The translations under genes were made by a program, and so were the position numbers. DNA of 33,984 nt from Porticoccaceae bacterium (lineage in GTDB: Bacteria > Pseudomonadota > Gammaproteobacteria > Pseudomonadales > Porticoccaceae): contig JAPKEJ010000027.1 in the NCBI GenBank assembly GCA_028822155.1, positions 1-33,984 of the forward strand, written 5' to 3'. This document shows positions 33,822-33,984 of this stretch, in pieces (positions within the stretch are counted from its first letter, which is position 1; every line of letters starts with the position of its first letter). Under the pieces are notes generated by a model. It did not search any database. It saw nothing but the letters and a program-made list of their open reading frames with translations, and had not been told where the DNA came from.

Positions 33822-33908
33822 ACGCATCCTATTCCTACGCCGGTATAATCCGGATCAGGTTCAAAGGGTACCTCTCAGGTTAACAAAGATTAACCGCCCC
33901 TTAGGAGT
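33822..33908 (-). promoter_or_regulatory. TPP riboswitch (THI element)
   Basis: Read on the reverse strand, this leader carries the conserved core of the TPP aptamer: CTGAGAGGTACCCTTTGAAC then CTGATCCGGATTATACCGGC then GTAGGA, with an outer P1 stem from TCCTA (5' side) and TAGGA (3' side). GGTTAA/TTAACC forms the hairpin before CTGAGA, and CCGG-ATTATA-CCGG forms the other arm. It binds thiamine pyrophosphate and represses the downstream operon (receptor, YkoF-like protein, PnuT, kinase, msrB). No T-tailed terminator hairpin follows, so control may be at translation, possibly by a shifted pairing of GGCGGT in the aptamer (33893-33898) with ACCGCC downstream (33813-33818). Confidence 0.95.
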
Positions 33909-33912
33909 CTGC

Positions 33913-33918
33913 ATAATA
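33913..33918 (-). promoter_or_regulatory. Possible -10 element for the thiamine operon
   Basis: On the reverse strand TATTAT lies just upstream of the riboswitch, so transcription would begin near the first base of the aptamer. A -35 box at the standard distance is weak (TGGTTA, 3 of 6, 16 bp away). The rest of 33919-33984 shows no recognisable gene. Confidence 0.35.
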
Positions 33919-33984
33919 ACATGATCAGTCATGGTAACCACACATGTATCTAGTTTAATATTGTCATTCAAAAGTCAGCGATAC

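Noticed and set aside
1-33984. CRISPR arrays, tRNA/rRNA genes, insertion sequences, prophage or toxin-antitoxin/defence genes
   Set aside because: Looked for on both strands and none found; the only clear repeats are the tatB duplication and short promoter-region repeats.

Overview
The window looks like chromosome from a marine gammaproteobacterium. The evidence is the gene content and order (hslVU, DUF971, ubiE-ubiJ-ubiB, hisI-hisE, tatABC, msrPQ, YajQ, YchJ), the large TonB-dependent receptors, and a moderate GC content. A Cellvibrionales-type lineage (SAR92/OM60-like) is my inference, not something the sequence proves. I see no rRNA, tRNA, insertion sequence, prophage or CRISPR array.

Layout. 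Bases 1-3000 hold the 3' tail of one TonB-dependent receptor and a complete paralogue, each followed by a strong intrinsic terminator. Bases 3373-10011 are one forward operon: a classical SDR, an extended SDR, an alkyl-DHAP-synthase-type flavoprotein, a GlpD-type glycerol-3-phosphate dehydrogenase and an FGGY kinase. This reads as a glycerol/DHAP-to-glycerolipid pathway, possibly ether lipid. It is followed in reverse by msrQ and msrP (periplasmic methionine sulfoxide repair), then a class III aminotransferase and gabD (GABA or omega-amino acid catabolism). Going forward again are a MATE exporter, the remnant of an agmatinase-family gene, and a DUF2459 gene that has lost its N-terminal anchor. 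A reverse membrane desaturase and a second forward class III aminotransferase follow.

Bases 20000-27650 are a housekeeping block: hslVU behind a convincing sigma-32 promoter, a DUF971 protein, ubiE-ubiJ-ubiB (ubiquinone), hisI-hisE (histidine) and tatA-tatB-tatC (twin-arginine export). The Tat system is needed for the MsrP encoded 15 kb away. TatB carries a 93-bp in-frame tandem duplication at its C-terminus.

Bases 27655-33984 hold an HSL-family esterase and YchJ (reverse), YajQ (forward), and a reverse thiamine-salvage operon behind a well-conserved TPP riboswitch at the right edge. Its order is TonB-dependent receptor, YkoF-like thiamine/HMP-binding protein, PnuT-type permease, thiamine-kinase-like phosphotransferase and msrB. 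Together these take thiamine across the outer membrane, across the inner membrane and trap it by phosphorylation.

The parts most worth a second look are the five-gene AGPS/GlpD/FGGY operon, the complete riboswitch-thiamine operon with its YkoF-like and MsrB members, the TatB duplication and the decaying agmatinase/DUF2459 patch.
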